Below, one piece after another: positions 36,654 to 49,800 of a DNA stretch of 64,000 nucleotides (its first letter is position 1; the number at the start of each line of letters is the position of its first letter). Source of the stretch: Hypericum androsaemum (lineage: Eukaryota; Streptophyta; Magnoliopsida; Malpighiales; Hypericaceae). The position numbers were made by a program, and so were the translations under genes. A model generated the notes under the pieces. The model was not told the origin of the DNA. It saw only the letters and a list, made by a program, of their open reading frames with translations, and did no database searches. Location: assembly GCA_963995505.1 (NCBI GenBank), contig OZ023188.1, forward strand, positions 13,467,912 through 13,531,911, read 5' to 3'.

Positions 36654-37379
36654 AGGGAAAAAAACTCATAAGTCCTTATGGTTTAATATATTGTACTCAT
36701 AGGTCCATTATTTAGTAAATTAGTCCCTGAGTTTTAAAAAATTGAACTCATTAGTCCCTCTGACCTATTTATGTCTCAAATAACAACATGAAATTACTAA
36801 AATACCCTTATTTCAATTTAAACCATAAAAAATACCCACGGTACCTCCGAATGGTGGACTTCATGGAAGGATGAAAATGGATGCCCTAAACTGCAATTAA
36901 AAGAGGGAGTTGTTCTAATTACAACAGGATGAAAACAGATGTACTTATGATGTCGAATACCGTCATACTAGCTGGAGAGAATTGGAACTTGAAGATTTCT
37001 CTGTTCATGGCTGCTCCTTATTTGATCTGAATGAAAACCATGGATGACATTACACCATGCAGAGCCAAATGGGCAGTAATCTCAGTACACATTTCACCTC
37101 ATCAACTTGAATTGTTCTAATTCGCTTCGGCCTTGTTCTTTGGCCATATCCGTCATCAACGCCGAGAAGTCCTCCACCATTCGGAGGTACCGTGGCTTAT
37201 TTTTTTATGTTTTTAATTGAGATAAGTGTATATTAGTAATCTCATGTTGTTATTTGAGACATAAATAGGTCAGAGGGACTAATGAGTTCAATTTTTTAAA
37301 ACTCAGGGACATATTTACTAAGTACTGGACCTATGAGTACAATATATTAAACCATAGGGACTTATGAGTTTTTTTTCCT
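36654..37379. mobile_element. Non-autonomous DNA element with ~200-bp terminal inverted repeats, copy 1
   Basis: Starts AGGGAAAAAAACTCATAAG and ends with its inverse. The terminal inverted repeats extend about 200 bp, reaching the GGTACCTCCGAATGGTGGA segment near 36842 and its complement near 37176. A second copy is at 58649-59352. The interior (about 320 bp) has no long frame. Long TIRs suggest a Mutator-like or foldback element. No clean target duplication; the right end abuts the duplicated segment and looks slightly eroded. Confidence 0.75.
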
Positions 37380-37439
37380 TTTTATATTGAGGATTGCAGT
37401 CGTTAAGTTATTTTCTTGCCTTTTTTATTCTAACCAATA

Positions 37440-37615
37440 TTTAACTCAAGAAATAAAAAATTCAAGAAACAAATTGATTACAAATCACCATCTATTGTAA
37501 CTACCATTTTTAAAAAAGGAAATTAAAGAAACAAATTGATTGTACATACCATCTATTGTAACTACCATTTTAAAAAGAGAAATTAAAGAAACAAATTGAA
37601 TGCATATTTCCATCT
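37440..37615. repeat. ~62-bp tandem repeat in copy A (two units plus part)
   Basis: Units contain CATCTATTGTAACTACCATT followed by AAATTAAAGAAACAAATTGA. The homologous array in copy B (51795-52025) has one more unit. Confidence 0.75.
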
Positions 37616-38587
37616 ATATTGATGGGTACAGTCCACGTAAAGAAAGAAAATACACGTTAACTAAAGAAATTATCCATTCGTAATAGACATATTTATATTT
37701 TCTTTCTTATACCAATGTCATTATCACCTTCCAAAAAATCCAAAAAAATATAACCTTACAAAATCTTCTCATATTTAAGGATGACAGAAATATTCATTTA
37801 GTGGGTCGGACCCTATCTTTATTATATGGGTCTAGGATATTTTGACTTTAACTGGGTCTGGGGTAGAGTAAGAGTCCATATTCAGAAGTAGAGTTTGGGG
37901 TAGTGAATGAATCCTATATTGTATAGATTCATATCCTACCCTTTTACCCTATATTAGACCCTAATTAGTTTGAATTAATTTTTTTTTAATGATTTTGACA
38001 CTGAAAATTGAGGTAGAAATAATTTTGATTTTTTTATTATTATACTATATTTTTTATATATCACGATCACTATGAAATGGCTACAATTAGCTCCAAATTG
38101 AAGCAAGAGTCCTCCCTAATCAAACAATGACCAGAGAATAGATCGCAAATCTGCAAAAATGGTTAGTAGAAAAAAAGGTGAAAATCGTGAGATCTTACAA
38201 AGATAATTCTACTAGCTAGAATTAGATATCTACAGAAAACTACGAACACAAACATATGCACAATTTTAGTCAATCTATACAAATTGCTAGTTATAATGTA
38301 CAACTTATATACTTCAAAAAAATATTTATCTTTTGTTAAATTGTTTATATACTTATAACGTGAAAAAAAGAACCTTGTACGATTTAAATTAAACTAAAAA
38401 ATTTGATGTTTCTTTAATTTTTCATTGAATGTTGATGCATAACGTAGTTGATTTCTTGAATTAATTTAAATTTAATATAGAAATTAATTTTGTGCGTAAA
38501 AATTATGAAAAATTAAAACAATAAAGGGTTTAACTGTGCAGACCCTATAGATCCTGGGTTTGCTTATGGGTCTAACAATAAAAAATT

Positions 38588-39934
38588 GGACAAATTACTC
38601 TCAAGTCCCTGGCCTTTGGTCACCCTCCCCCTAGGGTCCCTGACTTTTGGAAAAAGATTATCCCGTCCCTAAGTTTTGATGATAATAGACTATCGGGTCC
38701 CTGGAGCCGGAATATTCTATATTCTCTGGTGATATCCCACTTGAAAAGACCAAAATGCCCTCCATTGTTAAAAAAAAACTCATCTCTCCTTCTACCTTAA
38801 ACTCCTTCCTCACACTTGATCTTCATCCTCCCACTTTCAATCAAAATCAAAATTAATTTTGAAACCCAAATCCAAGAGAAAAACCACAACCATGAACCCG
38901 ATAAGCGAGACTCGATTTTTACACTACCAAACCCACTGTCTTGACAAAAATCCTCATGTTCAGTTCTCATCTTCTTCGATTTGTCTGTACCCCCTTCTCC
39001 AAAATACCATCCAAATTCTCATGTTCAGTGCGTTTGAACTTAAGTAAGTTTTGGTACACTCATCTCTGAACACAGCTCCAAACTCATTCTTGGGTTCTTG
39101 CGTTTGAACCAACATCAAACTTTGACATTAATTGGATGTTCGTCTAATTCATCTCTGTCCAAGGAAAAATTAATTGATTTTGACTCAGCCACTGACATCG
39201 CCGACGAGGAGCAGAAAGAGATGCCGGCGGTGGAGCTCCACTCAAGCCAAGGGAGGTCGCCCCGTCCGTCGAGGCTTTCCCTGGGGTGAAGTCTGGGAAC
39301 CCCGCCGTCGTCGTCGCTGACTAATTCCTTCACATGTTCTCTCTTTCATGCCTCAAAACCACTGTTGTCGAGGTCCGCCTCCGGTCATCTCTCGTGACCC
39401 AGATCTGGGAATTGGGGCTACAACGATAGGTTTGGTTTCATAATCGTATAGAATATGAGGGGGAGAGAGAGACAATAGGTTTTTTTTAGAACAAGACACA
39501 TTGGTTTTTTTTGTGTTGAACCGAAGATGATGGTTTGTGGATTCAATTTTTGGTGTTGAATTGAAGATTCAACTCTAATTCGAATTAGATTTCTAAAAAT
39601 TAGGGTTCTTAAAATCTTATTTCTCTCTAATTAGTTTAATTTTTAATAAGAATATTTAAGTTGTGTTTTAGTTGAAGGTTGAAGATTTGAATTGTAGAAT
39701 ATGGAGTGGGGGAAGAAGAAGGGGAGAAAGGTTGATTTTTTTATATTTTTTAAGTAGGAGGGGCATTTTTGTTATTTCAAGTGGGGTATCGCCGGAGAAT
39801 ATTGAATATTCTGGCTCCAGGGACCCGATAGTCTATTATCATCAAAACTTAAGGACGAGATAATCTTTTTCCAAAAGTCAGGGACCCTAGAGGGAGGATG
39901 ACCAAAAGGCCGGGGACTTGAGAGTAATTTGTCC
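38588..39934. mobile_element. MULE-like element 1 with 9-bp target duplication, Pack-MULE-like
   Basis: 1347 bp from GGACAAATTACTCTCAAG to its inverse, with long TIRs (about 130 bp, containing CCCCTAGGGTCCCTG and GATGATAATAGACTATCGGG). TAAAAAATT at 38579-38587 and 39935-39943 is a perfect 9-bp duplication, the size made by Mutator-type transposases. Copy B keeps the uninterrupted site at about 52992-53005. The interior includes a GC-richer stretch (about 39180-39410) that may be captured host coding sequence. No transposase. Confidence 0.9.
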
Positions 39935-41999
39935 TAAAAAATTTGCAGTGTCGAGGATACGGTATGGATTCAACTCCAAAAATTAGGGTATGGGTAGGGT
40001 CCTACCACCACCTTATCCTACCTTACCTATTGCCAACCCTACTCATATTTCCTTTTCAGTGTTTAGTGGTTTGTAACTTACAAATTCTTTATTTTTTTGT
40101 AGTTGATAAATAAAATTCTGAAACAAAAGTATTTGTGGAGCATAAATATGAAGATATATATTAATTGTTTTGCACTATAATTTCATTGTAAGATTATTTG
40201 AATAGTATATGACGAATTCACACCTATAATGGAAAACAAACACTACTGATGTTTGGACCACTCCCTCACACTAAACTATGGAATGTTGAAGCAAGCGAGG
40301 CTCTGTAATCACTGTACAAACCAGTGGATAAAATTAGCAACAAGAAAAAAGAGCACCAAAATCACGTTAATACTGCTAAACCTCTGAGTAAAAATATAAA
40401 CCAAATTTGTTTCCAACCACAGGCATAACCAACCTCTAGAACTTGAGATCTCTACACACAAATAATACATATTTTTTTACCAGGAGATATATTCTCCCTA
40501 TATCAATTCGTTGTTTACTTAGTCAACTCTTTTCACCATGCCTGCTAACAAAAAGATCTTCAGCGCCCTTACCTCCATAACTTAGCCTAGCTGCCCCTCC
40601 CATTGCTTTCTCCTTCTTCCACGCCCAAGTTAATGAACAAGAAAAAAAGATTTTCAACATTTCCATGATAGATTGATCTTCTGTCTCTCTATTTTCACAT
40701 CAAGAATTATTTGCGCATTGCTTTGCTAAAAAAAGAAAGGTAATATTCTTCCCATGTTGAAACCCTGGCAATGTTCTTTTTTTTTTGTAAGAGTATTGCG
40801 AAGAACATCCTCATCAAGGTGATTTTTATAGCAAATTCCCTTGCGAAAATTTGTAAAAAATCATTTGTTCCAATAAGCAACCTAAGAAGAGGGGAGGTGT
40901 GGGTGGGTTGGGTTTCTAACGATAAATGTAAATGAGAGTATGGATAGAGATATTTGACACCAGATGTTTAAGGGTTTGGCTCGGTCCACTTGAGCCTACA
41001 TCCACTCTTCAACTGTTCTCTCGCTTTTTATTATCCCCAATAAAAATACAAGAATACACCACAAGTTTTCACTCTGACTTGCAACCTTACAACCACTAGC
41101 TTTAACGGACTCAGGCTAGCCACAACTTTAGATTTAGAGGCTCTAGAAACCTTGAGCTTATCGTTTCTCTTACAAATGTACTCCTCAGAACTTCACATAG
41201 AAGTTGAGCAGGTATTCTAAGATAATGATTATCCTATTCGCTCTTTGTCTTAACAGACGTGATCACAGCTGTTCTCTCTTGAATATATGTATTTAGCTCT
41301 TGCTTGATTTGTATCTTGAATCTTTGATAACTTTTGCCTGTCTCACTTGGTTGCTTTGCCTTTGGCTTTGTCTTCTATAGATAAAAGACGACCTAGTTTT
41401 TTGCAATTAGGAAAAGATGAGTGAAAAGGAAAATATTCTTTCTCTTTCCATCCATCCATTCCGCTTCTTCCTCTTTCCTAGAATGTCATTATCCTATGAG
41501 AAAAATTGAATCAATTCCACATTATCCCATCCTGCCTCTTAGATCGATCATCATCTTGAGGTGAGCATGTGGGCAACATGCTCTGACCCTTTCGCCTAGA
41601 CACTAGACTCCGTGACGTACTCGCCCTCTTGGTTCTCCATTTGCCCAGTCCATGAGCGAAAATGTCTGTGGATGACCCGTCACTGGTTGTGAGTTCTCGG
41701 TGGTCGTGAATTGGTTGGGAGCACAGGGATGAGGGAAGAACCTTCCCATTTTTGGGAATTAGAATTCTTCCCTTTTTCTCAAAATTGGGAATTGTTTTTG
41801 TACAATTACAAAAAAATTTCAAAAACTTTCTAGCAAGTTCACATTACAACTAAGTCCACTGGTGCGCCCCGCTTTTATAATGCACAAAGTTGAGAGGTTT
41901 AACTTGGTTAAAGTTTATGTTTTTCTTTTAATTTGGTTTCGGCTTTTAATTGATTCTAAATTTTTAGATTTTTGTTGCGTATGTTTCATTAAAGGGTTT

Positions 42000-42255
42000 G
42001 TATTTGTTTTTTAGTTTGAGTTTGAGTTTTGGTTGAAGGTTGGTTGGAGGTAGGAGAGGAATTGGGAGGGAGAAAAAGGGTAAGAAATAAGGATTTTTTT
42101 TTCCAAGTAGGGATTCGCTGGAGAAAATGACATATTTCGGTGACAAAGACCCGAGTGTTTCTAAAATCAAAGACGGAGGACGATAAAATTATTTTTGAAA
42201 TCAAAAGAACCGGGGGAAAGGATGACCAAACACCAAGAAAGATAATTTACCGAAA
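42000..42255. mobile_element. Relic of a MULE-like right end, in copy A
   Basis: Resembles the right TIR region of the MULE-like elements (GTAGGGATTCGCTGGAGAAA, then AAAGACCCGAG, GGACGATAAAATTATTTTTG, GGGGAAAGGATGACCAAACA and GATAATTTACC) but is diverged. I could not find its left end. The homologous relic in copy B is at about 55015-55252, so it predates the duplication. Confidence 0.5.
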
Positions 42256-43097
42256 AAGAATTGCCACATTACTCATTTCTCCACGTGGACATGATCTCAG
42301 TTTTTCTATTTGAAAATATACATCACTCCAATGATACCTAGACCTCAACCCAATTTTTACCTAAAATCGTCGACGACCAGACCACGCACTCGACTCGTTC
42401 ATCATCGCTCCTTCGCCGATTCTCATCTTAGCCCTATTGAACAATTTAAATCCGATTGCGACTAAGTCTTATCCACTAACAAAATATATTTCTTGTCACG
42501 AAATTACTGAGATACTCTAAAACGTTGTGCTAAATGCAAACATCAACACATAATCGAATGTAGTTTGACAATTCTTCACCATGTTTTATCCCATTTCGTG
42601 GAGCTTGATTTTCTATTTCGTTGCATATTTAATAAATTGAATGGTCATACCACTACTTCGAATACATCACCACCATATATGAATTATTTTGGGATTCACC
42701 ATCACTGTTCACACTATATATTATCAGATGTTTATGAGGTATAGTCGGCAACAAAAAAATATCTTCACCTATTCATTCATAAAGTATAAATCTTTTGTTA
42801 TATTTTTTTAATATAGTGCTCAACTATAACTCCAATATAATTGTACAAAGAGAGTCACCATTCAATATAAGAGTTTCATCACTATGAGTGTAAATATTAA
42901 TTTATATTTTAATAAAAACTTTACCTACCAAAAAAGGGGATTATGAAAAAATCGCTAAAAGGAGAAGAAGAAGAAGAATGGAGAAGAAATTAATTTGTGT
43001 TAGGATTGGGGAAATGACAATTTTGGGTTTTTTTGGGCAAACTTGGGTAAAAAAGTGAACATAGTATTCCAAAATTTGGGACCAGATTTGGTATTGG

Positions 43098-43270
43098 AGT
43101 GACCTTTCCAGTACGGTCCTCGAGAGCAAACCATTTTATCATACCTGAGTGAACTATTTTATCATACCTAAGCGAACTATTTTATCATAACTGGGGGAAC
43201 CATTTTATCCAACCCGTTTTATCCGTGAAACCATTCATCATAACTGGACGAACAATTCTATCATAACCGC
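43098..43270. repeat. ~24-bp interspersed tandem motif in copy A
   Basis: Five to six units of the form GAAC-ATTTTATCATAACTG with variants. The copy B array at about 56112-56252 has one unit fewer. Confidence 0.6.
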
Positions 43271-43897
43271 GCGAATGATGAGTGTGTAAACACTCATGTT
43301 TTATTATGTATTTCGTATGTATTCAGTTATGTTTTAGTTGTTTTCATCATGTCGCATCAAGTCTTGTGGTCGTTTTCGTACATTTGTGTTCGGGAGTGGA
43401 TTTCTACATTGTCTTATATTTTGTGGTAGGTACTTGGAGCGGTCCGCGAGCAGCTGGAGCGAAGACGAGATGAAAAGTTGGTTCGGGCTGAAGCATGAAG
43501 CAACCGACGGGCGCCAAAAACCCGGCCGCCACTGGGAGGAGACCACAGCTCGAACCCAGCGCAAACCATGCATCCGATAGCCGTCGGGCATCGATTCCAA
43601 ATTTTTCCCAGCTTCCTATTTTGTTGGATATTTGGCCTAATTCAAATTCTTATGACTTATGGTCTCCTGTTTCGGCCATCCATTCCTCAAAAAGCTTGGA
43701 TCCTCAAAGTAAAGCAACAAAATTTAACTATAAGTAGTGAGAACGACCTAACTAGATCTTAGAAATTTTTACCCCGTCTATCCTTAGCAACGATAATTGT
43801 CATGCACAAGAATAGTTGATATTTTAATTCGAAAAGTACAAGTATCACTTATTTTATTTCCAATAATTAGCAAAGAAACAAAACAAATAACTAGTAT

Positions 43898-46800
43898 TTA
43901 GATGCCACAATCTTCACCACCTGGACCGCCATAAGAAAAGATCTTTTTCAATCTCCAATTCAATATGCCATAGCATTTTGAGTTATCGATATACTTGTCC
44001 ATCGATGAAATGTCAATATCATTGAATTGGTAATCTGCGTTGGCGATTTGGATCTGCATAAAAATGGATGAACTTGCACTTGTAAGAGTTGGAAAAGTCC
44101 CCCTACCCATGGGAGGGCTAGATAGTCCCTGAGGATTATAAGTTATTCCGCCAAATGCAATGCCTGATGCTCCATTAGTCAGAGTGGTAAAAAGCTCTTT
44201 CGGCCAGTAACCAACTTTTACATTATCGTAGAATATCAACCACCAATTACTTGATACTTCGTCCTGCAAGAGTTGAAATAGTTATGATAATAATTTCACT
44301 ATATAATTTTTGGATATTCTTTATTTTTTGACTAAGATAATGCTATACATGAATGAAAGAAAGAAATAATTAGATACCTATGGTTCTCAATTAATATAAA
44401 TAAATTATTATACATTTGTCGCAAGATATATTTATCTTTTGAAACTTTATAAAATTATTATGAGTTTTCGAGAGATTAGTTCAAATACTTATTTAACACC
44501 GATGAATAAGACTTGCCAATTTGATTATAACTTCAAAATTTTCCCAGTACTTCTTGAGTAACTTAGTCATATGCAAGTCTTAAAGCATATAGCATGATTT
44601 TAATTTAGATATAAAAAAATATTGAGCTCTTTTCCTGAACCTCAATCTATCTAAAACATGTGCAAGTCTTAAGATGTCTATAAAAATTATGATTTCACTA
44701 TAAATCAACGCAAAGATTTGACACTATGTTATGCTAAATTGAAACGTTAATATCATTTTGTAGTGTAAATAATGTAGGTCGATGAAAAGTTTAATAAATG
44801 CAGTTATTTTCTTTTGAAACTTTTTATATGTTATTTTCTTTTTCGCATCTGTATTAGGCACTGAAAATATTTATACAATTTTTTACATATTTAATAAAAT
44901 TGAGAAACGTGAAAAATGAAAGTTTTAAATTAGTAAAAAAAAGTACAAAAATAGATGAATCAAGTGCAAATATATAAAAAAAATAAAATGGGCAAAAAAG
45001 CATTATAGTTGTTAATAAAATGTGAATATTTCTATCATAAATTTGATTTTTGAGAGGACATCAAATGAATTCACATAATTTACCTGAACAATTTTGAATG
45101 GCATTCCAAATGGTCCTTGTGAGCCGGAGACATTAGTGAATGTTTGTCCTAAATATAAATTTGGATGGATTTGTATAAATCCTGGACATAATGTATTGTA
45201 ACAACCACTGTTTGAACCATTTCCCTGCATGAATAAAATATCTTATGATGTAAAATAATAAACATATTTTACACAAAAGATAAATTAAAGTTTTATTTTT
45301 TTACCTTCCAAAGACCCGTGATTCGACTTATGTTGTCGCCGTACAAATCAGGGTTTACCTAAAATGAAAATACATTTAAAGATAACTTGGACCGTATTTC
45401 AAAATCATGCAATATATTTATGCAATTTCATTGTCTTAAATCAATACATGATATACGGAAAAATTAACATGTACAAAATAATAAACTATTGCAAAATATT
45501 AGGAGAGTGTTCGATAAATGTTAAAAATTATAAACTTTTCAAAATAGGAATGAACACCGTTTTAAAGAATACAAAACCATGATGACATTTATTCTATGAC
45601 TTATAACTCCATTTGTTATTGGACTACAGTAAAATTTCTTTAAAGTGGTATCGTTGGGACCGGATAAAAATATCATTTTTAAGTGAGGTTATCACTTAAG
45701 AGAGGCGTTACATTTTTTTAGTTAAAAACTATTAAAATTGAGTTTTTGTCAACAAATATGTTAATACCAAAAAAACAATTGTCTATATTCAAGTCATATA
45801 ACGTTATCAATGCTACACTTGATTACGATATTTTTTTAAACAATACGACGATCACAATTATTATTTGAAAAATAATTCAGAAGATAAATAATGATGCCAA
45901 ATTTAACAAACAGGCAAGTTCTACCACAAAATAATATCTTACAATATTTTTAAACTTTGTAAATTATGTAAAAACATATCACGTTTAGTGAAAGTTGGGA
46001 CCGAGATTCAACACTTACATTTTTCAAAAATGTATTAGTTATTATGATAGAGGGGTTATTAAGTTTTAACATTGGTCACGACTCAAGATCGGAATATTTT
46101 ATAGAGGTTTTACTACAGAGATAATTAAAGTTTAGATTATCACTTTACAGAAGATCACTTTATAGAGGTTTTAATTTACTATACCAGAGAGAGTGGTGGG
46201 GATTTGGCATGGAGTAACGATGATTCAAACTCTTTTTGTGACAAGATTCTGCTTATAAAAAACAAAGGTTTTACTATTATCCTAATATGATGATTGAAAG
46301 TTCAAATTTTTAAACCTATTTTACATTTATTATTGAATTGAACATGTATTTAGCCTATGTTGTATTTAATTTGTTCATTAAGGAGATCCGAATCATAATC
46401 TAGTGTAGCTTAAAAAAATTTTAATATTACATGTTTCTTTAATATTAATTGATAGAAAAAATTAAGGGCAAATTACCTTCACATCCCTCTACTTTGGTCA
46501 GCTTCCCCCTAGGGTCCCTGGATTTTGGAAAATGATTGTCCCGTCCCTAAGTTTTGATGATAATAGACTATCGGGTCCCTGGAGCCGGAATATTCCATAT
46601 TCTCCGGCGATACCCCACCTGAAAAGACAAAAATATCCCTCCTACTTAAAAAATAAAAAATCTCTCTTTCTCTTTTCATCTTCTTCCCCAATTCATCTTC
46701 AATCTCCAAACAAAAGATTTATCAAATTTCTTTAATTACTCAAAATTAAAATCAAGGCGACGACGAGCGAAGAGTTTCTGAGAGCTCTCCCTCACCACCA

Positions 46801-49800
46801 CCCTCGTCCTTCGCTCTGGCCCCTCCCGCCCCACTCCACTCGTCTCTAGAGGGTTTATGAGGAAACCATAGATGGTGATGCATGCCTAAGAGATCGAACG
46901 CGTACGGCGGAGTTCGATGGTGCCGTCGTTCCTGTACGAATCCGAGGAAACCCTAGACGGTGATGTCATTCCAATGGGCCAAAAATTGAGGTTGTTCAAG
47001 CGATCTCCATCTTCAAGCGAGCTTCTCCGTCAAAGTCAAATCCAAGCACCACTTCATCTGCGGGACCCAGCTCTACGCTAAGGCCAAGAATGCCTCCCTC
47101 TCTTCCTCCAAATCTGTCGCCAGGCCCCTCGCCAAGCAGGTCGAGGTAGAGGCCGACAAGGCGGTCCATCATGCTCCTTGCCGTCATTGTGGTCCTGGCG
47201 GTGAAGCCGAAGAAGCCCTGTTCGATCTGACCGTGAAGCAGTCTCGAACAGTTTGCCAAACGGTGAAGCCATTTTCTGTCGCAAGCACGAAAGTGCGACC
47301 GCTGGTCCAATTACTAACAATCAACCCTTCGATTTGACAAGAAGGGACCACCGCCTTCTGATTCAAACCACCACCACCGCCGCCCTTTCCTCCTCCGGCG
47401 ACTCTCTCCTACTTCCCTCCTTTGCCGCCCTTTCCTCCTCCGGCGACTCTCTCATACTTCTCAGGGGAACTGCCGCTAGGTTACTTGAGCCGATGATGGT
47501 GTTCTTATTCCTTTGTTGTTTCTTCTTCCTCCTAAATTGGGAGTTGTCGGGAAGAAGGTGAATTGGGGAAGAAGGTAAGGGGGAGAGGATTTTTTTTAAG
47601 TGGGGAAGGGGCATTTTGGTCATTTTAAGTGGGAGTTCGCCGGAGAAAAGGGAATATTCCAGCTCCAAGGACCCGGGAGTCTATTATCATCAAAATTTAG
47701 GGACGGGACAATCATTTTCCAAAATCCAGGGACCCTAGGGGGAGGCTGACCATAGTCCAGGGATGTGAGGGTAATTTGCCCAAAAATTAATTGTATCGAG
47801 CACACAAATTAGTTAATTCATAAAGATAAAAAGAATTCACATTCATCTTCCAAACAACAAAATAATATTTTTTAATAAATTACAGATTCTATCACCCAAC
47901 TACAAAATAATGCCATTTTACTATGTTTGCTATCTAAATATACCATTTTATTAACTGTTATACCTCATCTTAAAAAATTTATAAACATTGTTCCCATTCC
48001 AAAGTAGAGATCACAATCTTTAGTTGCACATTAGACTACAAAGATAACTCCTCCCATTCAAAAGTAGTGATTATAATCTCTACCCTTTTTACTCATCTCT
48101 TTAGTGATATATGTAAATATAAAAATATAAATGTTTGATATTCTTATGAAAGTAATCTTGATTCACTTAAAGGAATGGTATTTTTTCCATATCGTCTATT
48201 ATGTTTCTATGGTAACTTAAACACTAATTATGGTTATGAATAGTCTTGCATATTCATTCAATGAGTTCATATTTTTTTCAATTTAACAAAAATATAGATA
48301 ACAAGAACCTTAGTTACAAATTACTAAATATACTCACCATCCAACCAATTGTAATTAGATCAAGCTCATTTTGCAACCAAATTGATCCACCACTAAATTG
48401 TCCTGACTTCATTGCTGGTTGTTCCACTGTCATAAATGCATTGGCTCCTCGATACACTTCTTTCGAAACATCAGTATTGAATGTGGCAAACTATTTTTCA
48501 TGTTTCAAGTTATACGACACATAAAAAAACAATGATCAATTTTTATACAAACTATGCAAATATAGCATAAGAAGTTGAAACTCATGGATCTTTTTGCTGA
48601 TCATGATCTCCTAGTAATAACTTCAATTGGAGTGGCACTAAGGTGGTTAATTGAGCAGATGGTGTTGATGGGGCATGACACTAACGTGGTTAATTAAGCA
48701 GATGGTGTTAGTTGTCCATTTATCAAAGAAATTTTAGATAAAGTTGGTCTTTTTAATTCACCTATTAGATTTCTAGAAATCATCAGATAAAAAATAAAGC
48801 TAAGTAGTGAATTCTGTATTTTTTATTTGATTAATTACATGAAAATTGATTATTTACACTAAGACCTTGATAAAAATAGTAACATCAAATTAATTTTTCA
48901 TATAAACACGGCAGGTTTCCTATATTTTACCTAAAGTAGTAGTAATTCCAAACTGATTGCAACACATATTTACTTTCTGAACTATATTCTCAAAATCCTC
49001 ATTAAACTAGAAAAAATGGGAGAAACTATTTTAAAATGGAAGACACTTTCTCTCTATTTCTTTACTTCAACAAATACAAGGATGCAATATTCAACTTACA
49101 TGTTGTCTAGGATAATCAAATGTCAATCGATGTATTACTTCATTTTTGCTTCTTTGGATAGGCACTGTACCATTTGCACAAGCATTATCTTCAAATGATC
49201 CAAGTGTTGCATCTTTAATATGTGTCAAAGATCTTCCTGTAGCTCTCTCCATTTTGAAGCTTGGCTCCATCTTCACATTCGTATTTGTATTAGCTTTCAA
49301 TAAAACTTGCCACTAATTTATTTCACTAAATTGAAAAAAATGACAAATATGTACCTGAATTTTGTGATTTTTGAGCAAAGGATGATGTAAAGTTGGTTGC
49401 TTGTGCATATCCATGCACTCAATAAATGAAGACTACAAAAGTAAATTGAGTTAGGGCGATTAATGTGCATGTTAAAATCAAAGAAGCACTCTAGCAAAAA
49501 AATAGTGAATCTAATTATTATGCTAAGCTAATAAATTAGTTAAGTTGTTATATCATATAAAAACTCATAACAATTCCTATGTTCTGCAGCTCAGGAAAGT
49601 CTGGATCATTTGTTGGTGCAATGCAGCTACGCAAGGTCACTCTGGCAGAAATTTTTTGATATTTTTGGTGTTCGCTGGTCGGCTTTTGCTAGTTTGAATG
49701 AGCTCATGGTTCAGGCAATGCAGTTTGTTTTCAGCCCCCAGGTGCTTGCCTTATGGAGGGTTGCGGTGGTCTCGACCGCTTGGGCCATCTGGATTGAACG

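Larger units (their letters stand above)
37385..45730. repeat. Segmental duplication, copy A
   Basis: Collinear with 51738-58648 from TATTGAGGATTGCAG to TTAGTTAAAAACT, with only scattered substitutions and small indels. It holds the spacer downstream of the neprosin gene and that gene's last three exons. Copy A carries an extra 1347-bp MULE-like insertion, so it is 8.3 kb against 6.9 kb. Other indels: about 48 bp near 43625-43675 and about 45 bp near 41396-41440 are present only in A. Confidence 0.93.

Noticed and set aside
43282..43737. Frames of 60-88 codons at 43.3-43.7 kb (and the homologous 56.3-56.6 kb) as a conserved gene
   Set aside because: They recur only because the segment is duplicated; the frames differ by stops and indels between copies and show no known motif.
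47078..47366. Minus-strand frames in the MULE-like element as host genes
   Set aside because: They sit between the TIRs of a mobile element and have no recognisable product; treated as possible captured cargo.
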